Shown: positions 58,157-64,000 of the stretch, one piece after another
Layout of the letters: the number at the start of each line of letters is the position of its first letter
Numbering within the stretch: position 1 is the stretch's first letter
Assembly: GCF_003990645.1 (NCBI RefSeq)
Contig: NZ_RYZK01000006.1
Span: 62,001 to 126,000, forward strand
Length of the DNA: 64,000 nucleotides
Direction of reading: 5' to 3'
DNA from: Shimia sediminis
Lineage (GTDB): Bacteria > Pseudomonadota > Alphaproteobacteria > Rhodobacterales > Rhodobacteraceae
The notes under the pieces: generated by a model
Database searches by the model: none
Seen by the model: only the letters and a program-made list of their open reading frames with translations
What the model was told of the DNA's origin: nothing
Made by a program: the position numbers and the translations under genes

Positions 58157-58846
58157 ATGACCAAAAATTTGCTGTCCAGCGCTGTGTTCGCTGGCCTGAT
58201 AGCAGGGCTGATTGCCGCCCTGCTTCAGTTCGTGTTCGTGATCCCGCTGCTTCTTGAGGGCGAGCTCTACGAAACCGGGGAACGTGTGCATTTTGTCCTC
58301 GATGGCACGTCTCAATCGGATCGCTTTACGCCGGGGCTCGGCTCTGACTGGGGTCGCCACCTGATGACCGTTGGCTTCAACGTGGTGACCTACGCAGGCT
58401 ACGGCCTGCTGCTGGCGGCCGCCATGGGGTTCGCCCGCGAACGCGCGGGCACCGCGATCACCGCCCGCAACGGCTTGATCTGGGGCTTGTGCGGCTTTGT
58501 CGCCGTGCAACTGGCACCTGCCGCCGGCCTGCCTCCGGAACTCCCCGGCACCCCGGCCGCAGAACTGGCGCCACGCCAGATCTGGTGGCTCTCGACGATC
58601 CTTGTCACCGCCGCCGGTCTCGCCCTCATCGCCTTTGCCGGTGCCATGTGGAAACAGGCCTTCGGCCTCTTGCTGATCCTGCTGCCGCATCTGATCGGCG
58701 CGCCCCACCTCGACACCTACTATGGTGTGGCCCCGCCCGAGCTTTCTGCCGAATTCGCCACCATCAGCATGGGCCTCGCCATGGTCGGCTGGGCAATCCT
58801 GGGCTACTTCTGCGCCTATTTCCTCGCCACTGGCGAAGAAACCTGA
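58157..58846 (+). CDS. cbtA: Cobalt transporter subunit CbtA
   Basis: A 229-residue protein with about five to six membrane helices (about 8-30, 65-82, 95-112, 135-158, 165-185 and 200-222). It begins MTKNLLSSAVFAGLIAGLIAAL; the loop LLPHLIGAPHLDTYYG with conserved histidines is typical of CbtA. The ATG at 58157 is used; the frame reaches further upstream into cbtB. Together with CbtB it supplies cobalt for cobalamin synthesis, consistent with cobC-cbiB at 50-52 kb. Confidence 0.85.
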   Translation: MTKNLLSSAVFAGLIAGLIAALLQFVFVIPLLLEGELYETGERVHFVLDGTSQSDRFTPGLGSDWGRHLMTVGFNVVTYAGYGLLLAAAMGFARERAGTAITARNGLIWGLCGFVAVQLAPAAGLPPELPGTPAAELAPRQIWWLSTILVTAAGLALIAFAGAMWKQAFGLLLILLPHLIGAPHLDTYYGVAPPELSAEFATISMGLAMVGWAILGYFCAYFLATGEET

Positions 58847-58896
58847 AACCCTCGCGCCTCCCTCCCCCGGGGGGCGCGCACAATACACTTCGTATT

Positions 58897-58954
58897 GCCG
58901 GAAATACTCTGGGGTGAATTGGCCGCTTGCGGCCAAGAGGGGCAAGGCCCCTAG
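58897..58954. repeat. Intergenic repeat copy 4, degenerate
   Basis: GCCGGAAATACTCTGGGGTGAA, then a TTGGCCGC/GCGGCCAA hairpin and GAGGGGCAAGGCCCCT. It follows the copy 1 layout (ATATCCCGGGGTGAA, hairpin, GGGGCAGCGCCCC) but has lost the TTTTGGCCAAAA start; a small palindrome CAATACACTTCGTATTG precedes it. It ends at the stop of the DUF1636 gene. Confidence 0.6.
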
Positions 58955-59283
58955 GCTGCCGGAACGCGCCCTTTCAGACAGAACCGCAACCGCCCCGCAG
59001 GCCGGGCATCTTCGATCACCCCACCTGCCGCGTTGACATAAAGCTCTGCCAAGGCCGCGATGTCGCCCACATCCCCCGCCTCTACACCGGCAAACAAATA
59101 GGCCATCTTGCCCGGCGCCCGCAGCGCCAGGGACACAGGCTCATCACACAGGTTCATGCAGGGCGTCAGAACAACCTCGACGTCGGCGGCAACCCGCGCG
59201 CGGACGGCCATAGCCAACGCCGGGCCCGGCGTTTCTCCCGCCGCATCCAGACAGGTTTCGCAAATGAACAGCTTGTGGGTCAT
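58951..59283 (-). CDS. DUF1636 metal-binding protein
   Basis: A 110-residue protein. Four cysteines in the pattern of thioredoxin-like 2Fe-2S proteins are seen: CETC (8-11) and CMNLC (about 42-46), plus one in the C-terminal RFCLKG. DUF1636 members are often found in cobalamin and cobalt gene neighbourhoods, and the cbtBA pair lies immediately upstream, convergent. It may bind a cluster or metal; the function is unproven. Confidence 0.75.
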   Translation of the reverse strand: MTHKLFICETCLDAAGETPGPALAMAVRARVAADVEVVLTPCMNLCDEPVSLALRAPGKMAYLFAGVEAGDVGDIAALAELYVNAAGGVIEDARPAGRLRFCLKGRVPAA

Positions 59284-59359
59284 ACTTCGCCCTTCCGTCA
59301 GACTGGACTAACCCGCCCGTGCCTGCCACACAAGCAGCCGAACCGCAAAGGAGCCTGCC

Positions 59360-59818
59360 ATGCCCGATATCAAAGTGAGTCCCGGCGACCCGCGTGACCC
59401 CCAAGCCACGACGCTCCTGCGCCAAAGCCACGCGCTGATGCAACAGCTGTTCGACCCGTCGGAAAACCATTTCCTCGACATTGACGAGCTTTGCGTGCCA
59501 TCGATTCGGTTCTTTGTCGCCCGCGAGGATCAAACCACGCTGGGCTGTGTCGCCCTGGCCAACAAAGGCACCTACGGCGAGATCAAATCCATGTTCGTCG
59601 ATCCGCGTGCCCGTGGCAAAGGCATTGCCCACCACCTGATGCGCCAGGTCGAGACCGAGGCCCGCGCCCAGGGGCTGGCCTGCGTCAAACTGGAAACCGG
59701 CGACAAGCTGACCCAGGCCCACAGCCTCTACAAGGCGCACGGTTACACCGATTGCGGCCCCTTTGGGGACTATGAAGCCAATCAAACGTCTCTTTTCATG
59801 ACCAAGGATCTGACCTGA
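59360..59818 (+). CDS. GNAT-family N-acetyltransferase
   Basis: A 152-residue GNAT. The acetyl-CoA pyrophosphate loop is KSMFVDPRARGKGIAHHLM (about 76-94, R-x-x-G-x-G/A), followed by ACVKLETGDKLTQAHSLYKAHGY and DCGPFGDYEANQTSLFM, the PhnO/ElaA-like end. The acceptor is unknown. It is divergent from the DUF1636 gene. The 122 bp to the next gene hold only promoter-length sequence. Confidence 0.8.
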   Translation: MPDIKVSPGDPRDPQATTLLRQSHALMQQLFDPSENHFLDIDELCVPSIRFFVAREDQTTLGCVALANKGTYGEIKSMFVDPRARGKGIAHHLMRQVETEARAQGLACVKLETGDKLTQAHSLYKAHGYTDCGPFGDYEANQTSLFMTKDLT

Positions 59819-59940
59819 GGCCCTCTCCGGCTTCAGGCCTGCACAAGACACGACGCGCCGCTTTCGGCGCCAATACAAAAAAACAGAAGAATTCCCCGCG
59901 CGGCTCTGATAAAGTCACGCCAATCAAACATGAGGCACGC

Positions 59941-60648
59941 ATGAGCAGCTCGCCCAAAATCGACGACGCATTGCGCGAAAAGATCATCTCGGAACCGGAT
60001 GTGATCCTCGAGGATCAGGATCTGATGCAAGCGCTGATCGCCGCCAATGAAAAAACCATGGGCGGCAATATTGTCGACCTGCGTGGCATTGCCATGGAAC
60101 GTCTCGAGGCCCGGCTGGACCGGCTCGAGGACACCCATCGCAGCGTCATCGCCGCGGCCTATGAAAACCTCGCGGGCACCAATCAGGTGCACCGTGCCAT
60201 CCTGCGCATGCTCGATCCGGTCGAGTTCGAATCCTTCCTGCACGATCTCGGCGGCGAAGTGGCGGAAATCCTGCGCGTCGATGCGGTGCGTCTGGTTCTG
60301 GAGTCGGTACAATCTGACGACGATCCGGCTGTCCAACGCCTCGGCGACGTGCTCTCGGTGGCCGAGCCCGGCTTTATCGACGGCTACCTGACCGGTGGCC
60401 GCAACGTGCCCCTGCGCCAGGTCACCCTGCGCCAGCTGCAATCCGGCGACGGGCGCATCTATGGCGATACCGCTGATTACATCCGCTCCGAAGCCTGCCT
60501 CAAGCTCGATTTTGGCCAAGGGCGCCTGCCCGGCCTTCTGGTGATGGGCGCCGAGGATCCGCACCACTTTACTCCGCAACAGGGCACTGATCTCCTGGCG
60601 TTTTTTGCGGGCGTCTTTGAACGCGCCATGCGGCGCTGGCTGTCGTGA
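59941..60648 (+). CDS. DUF484 family protein (GAF-like fold)
   Basis: A 235-residue cytoplasmic protein. It has an N-terminal coiled region with VILEDQDLMQALIAANE and NIVDLRGIAMERLEARLDRLED, then a GAF-like domain (about 95-235, with YIRSEACLKLDFGQGRLPGLLVMGAEDPHHFTPQQGTDLLAFF). DUF484 is regularly next to xerC, and here the xerC start overlaps its stop (GTGA). A role in recombination is only suggested by context. Confidence 0.85.
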   Translation: MSSSPKIDDALREKIISEPDVILEDQDLMQALIAANEKTMGGNIVDLRGIAMERLEARLDRLEDTHRSVIAAAYENLAGTNQVHRAILRMLDPVEFESFLHDLGGEVAEILRVDAVRLVLESVQSDDDPAVQRLGDVLSVAEPGFIDGYLTGGRNVPLRQVTLRQLQSGDGRIYGDTADYIRSEACLKLDFGQGRLPGLLVMGAEDPHHFTPQQGTDLLAFFAGVFERAMRRWLS

Positions 60649-61559
60649 TCACCCCGGCAGCCGCCGCGTCCTTGCAAACCTGGCTGGCCAGCCGCTCGGC
60701 CCTCGGCGGTGTTTCCGAAAACACGATCAGGGCCTATCACGCCGACCTCGTCGACTTCCTGGCCTTCATGACCGAGCACAAGGGCGACGCACAGGGCCTC
60801 AACGCCCTAAAGGACATCAGGGTGCCCGACATGCGCGCCTGGATGGCCCGCACCCGTGGTAAAGACGTTGGCGCCCGGTCTCTTGCCAGAAAGCTTTCCG
60901 CCGTGAAAAGCTTTTTCCGCTGGCTGTCAGAGCGCGAAGGCTTTGACGCCACCGCCGTTCTGTCGACCCGATCGCCCAAGTTCCAGCGCAAACTGCCGCG
61001 CCCCCTCGACACCGACTCGGCCAAAGCGGTGATCGACACGATCGAACTGCAACATGAAACCCCGTGGATTGCCGCCCGCGATGTCGCCGTGATCACCCTG
61101 CTCTACGGCTGTGGTCTGCGCATTTCCGAGGCACTGGCGCTGAATGGCGCAGACGCGCCGCTGCCGCCGGTGCTGCGCATCCACGGCAAAGGTGGCAAGG
61201 AACGCATCGTGCCGGTGATCGACGTCGCCCGCGATGCTGTTGACGCCTATCTCGACCTCTGCCCGATGATCCAGGAACCGGATGGCCCGCTGTTTCGCGG
61301 CGCGCGCGGGGGCCGCCTGTCTCCGCGCCTTGTGTCCGGTGCGATGCAGGCCACGCGCATGCAACTTGGCCTGCCCGCCACCGCCACGCCCCACGCGATG
61401 CGCCACAGCTTTGCCACGCACCTCCTGGAAGCCGGCGGCGACCTGCGCGCGATTCAGGAACTCTTGGGCCATGCGTCGCTCTCGACGACACAGGCCTATA
61501 CTGCCGTGGACACCGCCCGCCTGATGGAGGTCTACAACAAGACCCACCCCAAGGCTTAG
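60645..61559 (+). CDS. xerC: Tyrosine recombinase XerC
   Basis: A 304-residue site-specific recombinase that resolves chromosome dimers at dif with XerD. The SAM-like N-terminal domain (10-105) is followed by the catalytic domain with Arg159 (GCGLRISEAL), Lys182 (HGKGGKERI), His250/Arg253 (PHAMRHSFATHL), His276 (LLGHASLSTT) and Tyr285 (QAYT). GTG start overlapping DUF484. It is core machinery and not an island integrase, although a tRNA gene lies nearby. Confidence 0.9.
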   Translation: MITPAAAASLQTWLASRSALGGVSENTIRAYHADLVDFLAFMTEHKGDAQGLNALKDIRVPDMRAWMARTRGKDVGARSLARKLSAVKSFFRWLSEREGFDATAVLSTRSPKFQRKLPRPLDTDSAKAVIDTIELQHETPWIAARDVAVITLLYGCGLRISEALALNGADAPLPPVLRIHGKGGKERIVPVIDVARDAVDAYLDLCPMIQEPDGPLFRGARGGRLSPRLVSGAMQATRMQLGLPATATPHAMRHSFATHLLEAGGDLRAIQELLGHASLSTTQAYTAVDTARLMEVYNKTHPKA

Positions 61560-62149
61560 TCGCCTGCAGCCGCCGCAATTGCGTCATGCACTTTCGACAT
61601 CTTGCGCCCATTGGCCTGCAAAATCCCCAGCACCTGATGCGCCGGCAACGGGATCGCCGTCACCCGCGCCACATCCACCACCACGACCTCGCCGGACAAC
61701 ACGTTGGGGATATGCGGCCGGTACAGCGTCACCTTGCTCTCGGTGCGCTCCACCTCAAAGGCCAGACCCTCAAAGTCCTCGTATTGCACCAGAACCGGCA
61801 ACAGCGCGTCCATCAGATGCTCAGACTTGGTGGCGCTGCCAAAAACCCCCTTGACCAAAGTGTACCCGGGCACGTTTTCCGACAGGATGCGGTCCAGCGC
61901 CTCTACCTTGTCATTGATGATGCTCAGATAGGAAATCAGCCCGGCAACCAGACACAACAACAGCGCCAAAACGATCATCAGAACATTGGCAACCGCCACC
62001 CCGGCGACGCGCTCAATCGGTACATATTGCCCGACGATCTCGCCAACCTGCGAGGTGACTTTGAACACCTGAAACGCCACAAACGCCAGGATCACCACGG
62101 GCACCAGAAAGAAGACGCCCCGGATCATTGTGTTATAAAGAGCTTTCAC
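61556..62149 (-). CDS. DUF502 membrane protein
   Basis: A 197-residue protein if it starts at the GTG at 62149, preceded by GGGGGAC; an ATG seven codons later also exists. Two membrane helices (about 10-30 and 50-75) precede a soluble domain with ENVPGYTLVKGVFGSATKSEHLMDALLPVLVQ and a terminal part with GxPxPxHxxLG-like AIPLPAHQVLGILQANGRKM. The family is unknown in function. The stop shares 3 bases with the xerC stop from the other strand. Confidence 0.75.
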   Translation of the reverse strand: MKALYNTMIRGVFFLVPVVILAFVAFQVFKVTSQVGEIVGQYVPIERVAGVAVANVLMIVLALLLCLVAGLISYLSIINDKVEALDRILSENVPGYTLVKGVFGSATKSEHLMDALLPVLVQYEDFEGLAFEVERTESKVTLYRPHIPNVLSGEVVVVDVARVTAIPLPAHQVLGILQANGRKMSKVHDAIAAAAGD

Positions 62150-62240
62150 CGCCTGTCCCCCAAGCCATTCGACACCGCCATACTGACCCAGAGCAGGTTC
62201 TGATCCAAGACCAGAGTAGCGTGTCATCGAAAAAGGGTAC

Positions 62241-62317
62241 TGGCGATCCCGGAAGGACTCGAACCCTCAACCCCCTGATTAGAAGTCAGGTGCTCTATCC
62301 AGTTGAGCTACGGGACC
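62241..62317 (-). tRNA. tRNA-Arg (anticodon TCT)
   Basis: On the minus strand the cloverleaf runs from GGTCCCGTAGCTCAACTGG to the 3' CCA, which is encoded (TGG at 62241-62243). The acceptor stem is GGTCCCG with CGGGATC, the anticodon loop is CTTCTAA between CCTGA and TCAGG (TCT), and the T loop contains GGTTCGAGTCC. 77 nt. Confidence 0.95.
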
Positions 62318-62626
62318 GCTTGGGGGATTACCTAATCGAAGCCGCAGGTTTTGCCCAGAGGCTTTCTTCGTCAATTTCCGGCAGGACCCGGTCGCGGAAA
62401 ACTCGCGTTTCACTGTCGCTCAGCACCTCAATGCGCCATCACAGCACCATCCGGCTTTGGGCCAGCGGTATGTGGTCAATCACCTGGCGCTGCCCCTGTT
62501 ATCCTCAGGCGGTTTGGCGCCTCGCATCTGTGCAGCGGACGCGCCCTTGTTCGATGTACCTGACTGACCCGCGGTCCGGACGCTTGCCGTCGGAACGGCC
62601 CGGCGCGACTCACGGGCCAAAACAAC
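62318..62626. other. Gap after tRNA-Arg; possible decayed coding sequence
   Basis: No intact gene. On the minus strand a coding-like stretch ends near 62335. It reads IEVLSDSETRVFRDRVLPEI, then DEESLWAKPAASIR, then stop, and continues upstream only across an in-frame TGA (IDHIPLAQSRMVL before it, a TAA further up). This may be a broken gene or chance. Confidence 0.25.
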
Positions 62627-62650
62627 AAGGCCCACCTGTTGGCGGGCCTT
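62627..62650 (-). terminator. Terminator of the NDUFS4-like gene
   Basis: AAGGCCCACC and GGCGGGCCTT pair (one G-T wobble) around a 4-nt loop. On the minus strand it is followed by GTTGTTTTGG, downstream of the stop at 62676. Confidence 0.7.
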
Positions 62651-62675
62651 CCCTTCACCGAAATCAAAGCGGTGA

Positions 62676-62987
62676 TTAGTGCGTCCAGGGCCCCTTGCGG
62701 CTGGTGGCAAAGTTCTCACCATAGCCACCGGCGCGGATGTTGGGCTTGCGCTTGTTTGGGTCCATCACCTGCGCTTCGATGCCTTTGTCCTTGGCATACT
62801 CCATCGCCGCTTCCTTGGTGGCAAAGCGCATCTTGACCTGGCTTTGCGTATCACCCGAGCCGGTCCAGCCCATCAACGGATCAACTTCGCGCGCCTCTGC
62901 AGCGACGTATTCCAGAACCCAGATCTTGGTCTTGCCCTGACCTGACGTCATGGCGTTGCGGGCGGGCTGATAAATGCGGGCGATCAT
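62676..62987 (-). CDS. NADH dehydrogenase (complex I) accessory subunit, NDUFS4 homologue
   Basis: A 103-residue protein of the ETC complex I conserved-region family. MIARIYQPARNAMTSGQGK is followed by KIWVLEYVAAEAREVDPLMGWTGSGDTQSQVKMRF, then ATKEAAMEYAKDKGIEAQV and RAGGYGENF, the NDUFS4 core. It attaches to the peripheral arm of complex I in alphaproteobacteria and mitochondria. It is solitary, far from the nuo operon as usual. Upstream lies the folded RNA candidate at 63076-63170, on the same strand. Confidence 0.9.
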   Translation of the reverse strand: MIARIYQPARNAMTSGQGKTKIWVLEYVAAEAREVDPLMGWTGSGDTQSQVKMRFATKEAAMEYAKDKGIEAQVMDPNKRKPNIRAGGYGENFATSRKGPWTH

Positions 62988-63075
62988 GGCAATCTCCTTG
63001 GTCTCGGAGACCTTATCCGGGATTCACCCTGTCCGGGCAAGGGCTCAGTGACAAAATGCTGGCGTTTTGACTGGG

Positions 63076-63170
63076 AAAAAGTGCCGCAAGCAGCCTTGGC
63101 GACCAAACAAACCACGGGGAGCGAGGGGTGTAAGTGCGGCCCAGTCAGCCGCCAAGTCTGCTGCTTGCAC
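63076..63170 (-). ncRNA. Candidate structured RNA, leader or small RNA
   Basis: The minus-strand transcript would begin GTGCAAGCAGC and end GCTGCTTGCGGCAC followed by five T. The arms GCAAGCAGC/GCTGCTTGC (9 bp) and CTTGGCG/CGCCAAG (7 bp) pair around a 3-nt bulge; a GCGGC/GCCGC hairpin (63136-63152) is an alternative fold for part of it. A promoter-like TTGCTA, 18 bp, TATCTT precedes it. The loop is C-rich (ACCCCTCGCTCCCC). No known RNA signature (SRP, 6S, tmRNA, riboswitch) was recognised. Confidence 0.4.
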
Positions 63171-63444
63171 AGGAAAGATACTGAGCAATTGTTTTAAATA
63201 GCAAGCGCGCAAGTACATTTATTTCGCAACTGCCAAATTTTCTTTCCGAAAATTTCCCAACCGGACAGATTGCTTGACCAATTTTGAATGTTTACGCAAC
63301 GGAAGCTGTTATTATCAACAGTCAGTATGCCCGATACGGCCCAATTCTCTTGACCCTAGGTCAAGGAGATTCGGTGCGTTAACCTTCTGCACTGCAGAAA
63401 TCTCATCGCCCGGGACATTCGGATTTGGGCCAAAACCGGCGCGA
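63171..63444. other. AT-rich gap with an inverted repeat
   Basis: No gene seen. It is clearly more AT-rich than its surroundings at 63171-63310. CTTGACC-CTA-GGTCAAG (63349-63365) is a perfect 7-bp inverted repeat that could be an operator or a terminator for the minus-strand gene at 63445. Confidence 0.4.
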
Positions 63445-63729
63445 TCAGGGCAGTTTCCAAACCCGGTCCCGCCCGTCCGACGTGGTGACCACAACCGCGC
63501 GTCCGTCATCCGAAAAACCCGCATTGATCTGGCCAAAATGTGACCAGCGGATCGTCACCTCTTTCTTCAGCACCACGCGGCCCTGTGCGTCGCGCACGCG
63601 AATGTCCTGAGACGTGGACCCCTCGTGGTCTCCGGTGACCTCATGGCGTCTCTGGCGCTTTTCAAGCACCAATCCACCATGTTCGCCGCACCTCTGCCAG
63701 GAACGCTCTGATGCAGTCTTGTCGGCCAT
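63445..63729 (-). CDS. Small hypothetical protein
   Basis: A 94-residue protein, charged and soluble. It begins MADKTASERSWQRCGEHGGL and ends in a strand-rich part (VVLKKEVTIRWSHFGQINAGFSDDGRAVVV then TSDGRDRVWKL) that reads like a single WD40-type beta blade. GGAGAGGGGG lies upstream of the ATG, which supports translation. It is divergent from uvrB with 107 bp between. No family is recognised. Confidence 0.6.
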   Translation of the reverse strand: MADKTASERSWQRCGEHGGLVLEKRQRRHEVTGDHEGSTSQDIRVRDAQGRVVLKKEVTIRWSHFGQINAGFSDDGRAVVVTTSDGRDRVWKLP

Positions 63730-63836
63730 GCCAATTATCCCCCTCTCCTGACTACCACAGTCAGCAGCATCGCCAAACAGGGCTTGAACAAGAACAAAAA
63801 GAGATCAAATCTAGGGCAACCAAAGGAATCCCCCCG

Positions 63837-64000
63837 ATGCCGCATGTTCACACCGACACGTCATTGCCCATGACCCAGCCGATCCCGGCCCGCCCCAAGC
63901 TGGAAGGCGGCAAGCGGTTCGTCATGGAAACCGAATTCGAGCCCGCAGGCGATCAGCCCACCGCCATCGCCGAACTTGCCCAGGCCATCAACGAAGGCGA
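63837..64000 (+). CDS. uvrB: Excinuclease ABC subunit B, N-terminal part
   Basis: The frame from the ATG at 63837 (AAAGGA upstream) gives MPHVHTDTSLPMTQ, then FVMETEFEPAGDQPTAIAEL, then AQAINEGE; FEPAGDQPTAIAEL is the start of UvrB before its Walker A motif. UvrB verifies damage and loads UvrC in nucleotide excision repair. The gene continues past the window end. The N-terminal extension of about 25 residues is longer than in E. coli. Confidence 0.9.
   Translation, partial: MPHVHTDTSLPMTQPIPARPKLEGGKRFVMETEFEPAGDQPTAIAELAQAINEG

Noticed and set aside
60645-62317. Tyrosine recombinase next to a tRNA as the edge of a genomic island
   Set aside because: The recombinase is XerC with its usual DUF484 partner, and no duplicated tRNA 3' end or mobile genes are visible.
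63076-63170. SRP 4.5S or 6S RNA
   Set aside because: The conserved SRP apical sequence (GGAAGGAAGCAGCC-like) is absent and the length and bulge pattern do not fit 6S RNA.
63340-63370. FNR-type site (TTGAT-N4-ATCAA)
   Set aside because: The dyad is TTGAC-N5-GTCAA, one base longer and with a different fourth/fifth position, so it does not match.

Overview
The window is about 62-63% G+C chromosomal DNA from an alphaproteobacterium, most probably a Rhodobacteraceae member of the Roseobacter group. Support comes from the protocatechuate (pca) genes, a ybgC-tolQRAB-pal-cpoB block running into tilS-ftsH, the fhs/chorismate mutase/folD cluster, an NDUFS4-type complex I subunit, the DUF484-xerC pair, cbtBA behind a cobalamin riboswitch, and many GTG/TTG starts. 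No prophage, insertion sequence or CRISPR array is visible. It looks like a core chromosome with accessory catabolic and transport genes on the left.

Left part (1-18.6 kb): pcaD, an alpha/beta hydrolase, an unrelated minus-strand gene, then pcaB and an MFS pump; a Zn alcohol dehydrogenase; a LysR regulator divergent from two non-heme iron oxygenases that match the TmpA/TmpB phosphonate pathway better than the carnitine (gamma-butyrobetaine) label they would normally get; a glutathionyl-hydroquinone reductase, a desaturase, an M20 peptidase, an enolase-superfamily enzyme and a maltose acetyltransferase-like protein. At 15.9-18.6 kb an ABC system (ATPase, FtsX-like permease with an 11-histidine loop, periplasmic DUF3299 protein) has a Zur-like operator in front of it and is probably a zinc system.

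Middle part (18.8-41 kb): an ArsR regulator with the cysteine spacing of persulfide sensors, a ligase-associated helicase plus PdeM phosphoesterase, a membrane LytTR regulator, one-carbon folate genes, then a long minus-strand block of cell-envelope and RNA/DNA housekeeping genes (MOSC, methyltransferase, ftsH, tilS, cpoB, pal, tolBARQ, ybgC, thpR, ruvBAC).

Right part (41-64 kb): a DUF1127 small protein, prmA, MATE and MFS transporters, a YeeE-type sulfur transporter, priA, transaldolase, a single-domain response regulator with a CtrA box in its divergent promoter, cobC-cbiB, a lytic transglycosylase, smc with DnaA-box-like sequences upstream, a cobalamin riboswitch with cbtB-cbtA, DUF484-xerC, tRNA-Arg(TCT), an NDUFS4 homologue and the start of uvrB.

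Signals outside the genes include four copies of an intergenic repeat built on a TTTTGGCCAAAAATATCCCGGGG-like core, three perfect 24-nt palindromes, a 95-nt strongly folded RNA candidate upstream of the NDUFS4 gene, and a possible 29-residue membrane peptide with a near-perfect Shine-Dalgarno sequence. All family assignments come from reading motifs by eye; no database search was possible.
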